The translations under genes were made by a program, and so were the position numbers. Under the pieces are notes generated by a model. The model did no database searches. It was not told the origin of the DNA and saw only the letters and a program-made list of their open reading frames with translations. Of a stretch of 64,000 bases of DNA, positions 63,968-64,000 are shown one piece after another (positions within the stretch are counted from its first letter, which is position 1; the number at the start of each line of letters is the position of its first letter). Source of the stretch: CAIWTU01 sp035686205 (lineage in GTDB: Bacteria > Desulfobacterota > Desulfuromonadia > Geobacterales > Geobacteraceae); the NCBI GenBank assembly GCA_035686205.1, contig DASRZQ010000173.1:28443-92442 (forward strand), in the 5' to 3' direction.

Positions 63968-64000
63968 ATTCTTATGACATCGCCGGTCTGGAATTACTTG

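Overview
The window is about 64 kb of a Gram-negative bacterial chromosome. Gene content and order point to the Geobacter branch of the Desulfuromonadota. Supporting signs are an upstream site of lexA that fits the Geobacter SOS box, a small bd-superfamily operon with c-type haem motifs, NtrC-type regulation, and a Mop-type aldehyde oxidoreductase with accessory genes that I recall from Desulfovibrio and Geobacter. I see no rRNA, tRNA, CRISPR array, prophage or intact insertion sequence.

Layout. 1-621: hypA and the 5' end of hypB (nickel insertion into hydrogenase). 949-7804: a two-component pair, alpha-glucan phosphorylase, a FliK-like protein and a lone FlhB C-terminal domain. 7901-10165: an Omp85-type lipoprotein and a YhcC-type radical SAM protein. 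10308-11676: modC and modB without modA. 12181-25761: an 11-gene molybdenum-hydroxylase region, all on the minus strand (MoeA-like protein, Mop enzyme, then nine largely overlapping accessory genes). 26216-28989: a second minus-strand cluster (DUF2292-like, zinc ribbon, nitroreductase, DsrC-like, NifX-like, XRE regulator). 29186-33683: a J-domain/leucine-rich-repeat protein, protoporphyrinogen oxidase, a MarR regulator and a CbpA-type DnaJ. 33711-39251: two parvulin chaperones and mfd. 39722-46759: L,D-transpeptidase, a TIGR04255-like protein, a lipoprotein, pgeF, rluD, an HtrA protease, and lexA with a small partner. 47098-50439: a multi-protein phosphorelay. 50467-56799: an M20 peptidase, a SYLF protein, a glycosyltransferase and a bd-superfamily operon. 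57284-59365: a DUF2844/DUF3443 pair and a small exported protein, enclosed by inverted repeats. 59627 to the right edge: diguanylate cyclase, HD-GYP-like protein and HEAT-repeat protein.

The main result is a molybdenum regulon. Three sites with the geometry of a ModE operator (CGTTAT-N12-ATAACG) lie at 21538-21565, 26040-26063 and 29026-29049. Each overlaps the spacer and -10 of a minus-strand promoter with a 17-base spacer. These promoters would drive the accessory cassette, the MoeA-like/Mop genes and the DsrC/NifX-like cluster. Two of the three transcripts also carry a near-identical hairpin plus intrinsic terminator (38 of 42 bases identical, with a G-U to A-U change that keeps the stem), which suggests a second, RNA-level control. 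The cassette combines a radical SAM enzyme, a SAM methyltransferase, an adenylate-forming enzyme, a C_GCAxxG_C_C protein, an FeS/flavin electron carrier, XdhC and a MocA-like transferase fused to an HD domain. I infer that it builds, modifies or inserts the cofactor of the Mop enzyme. Its biochemistry is, to my knowledge, not established.
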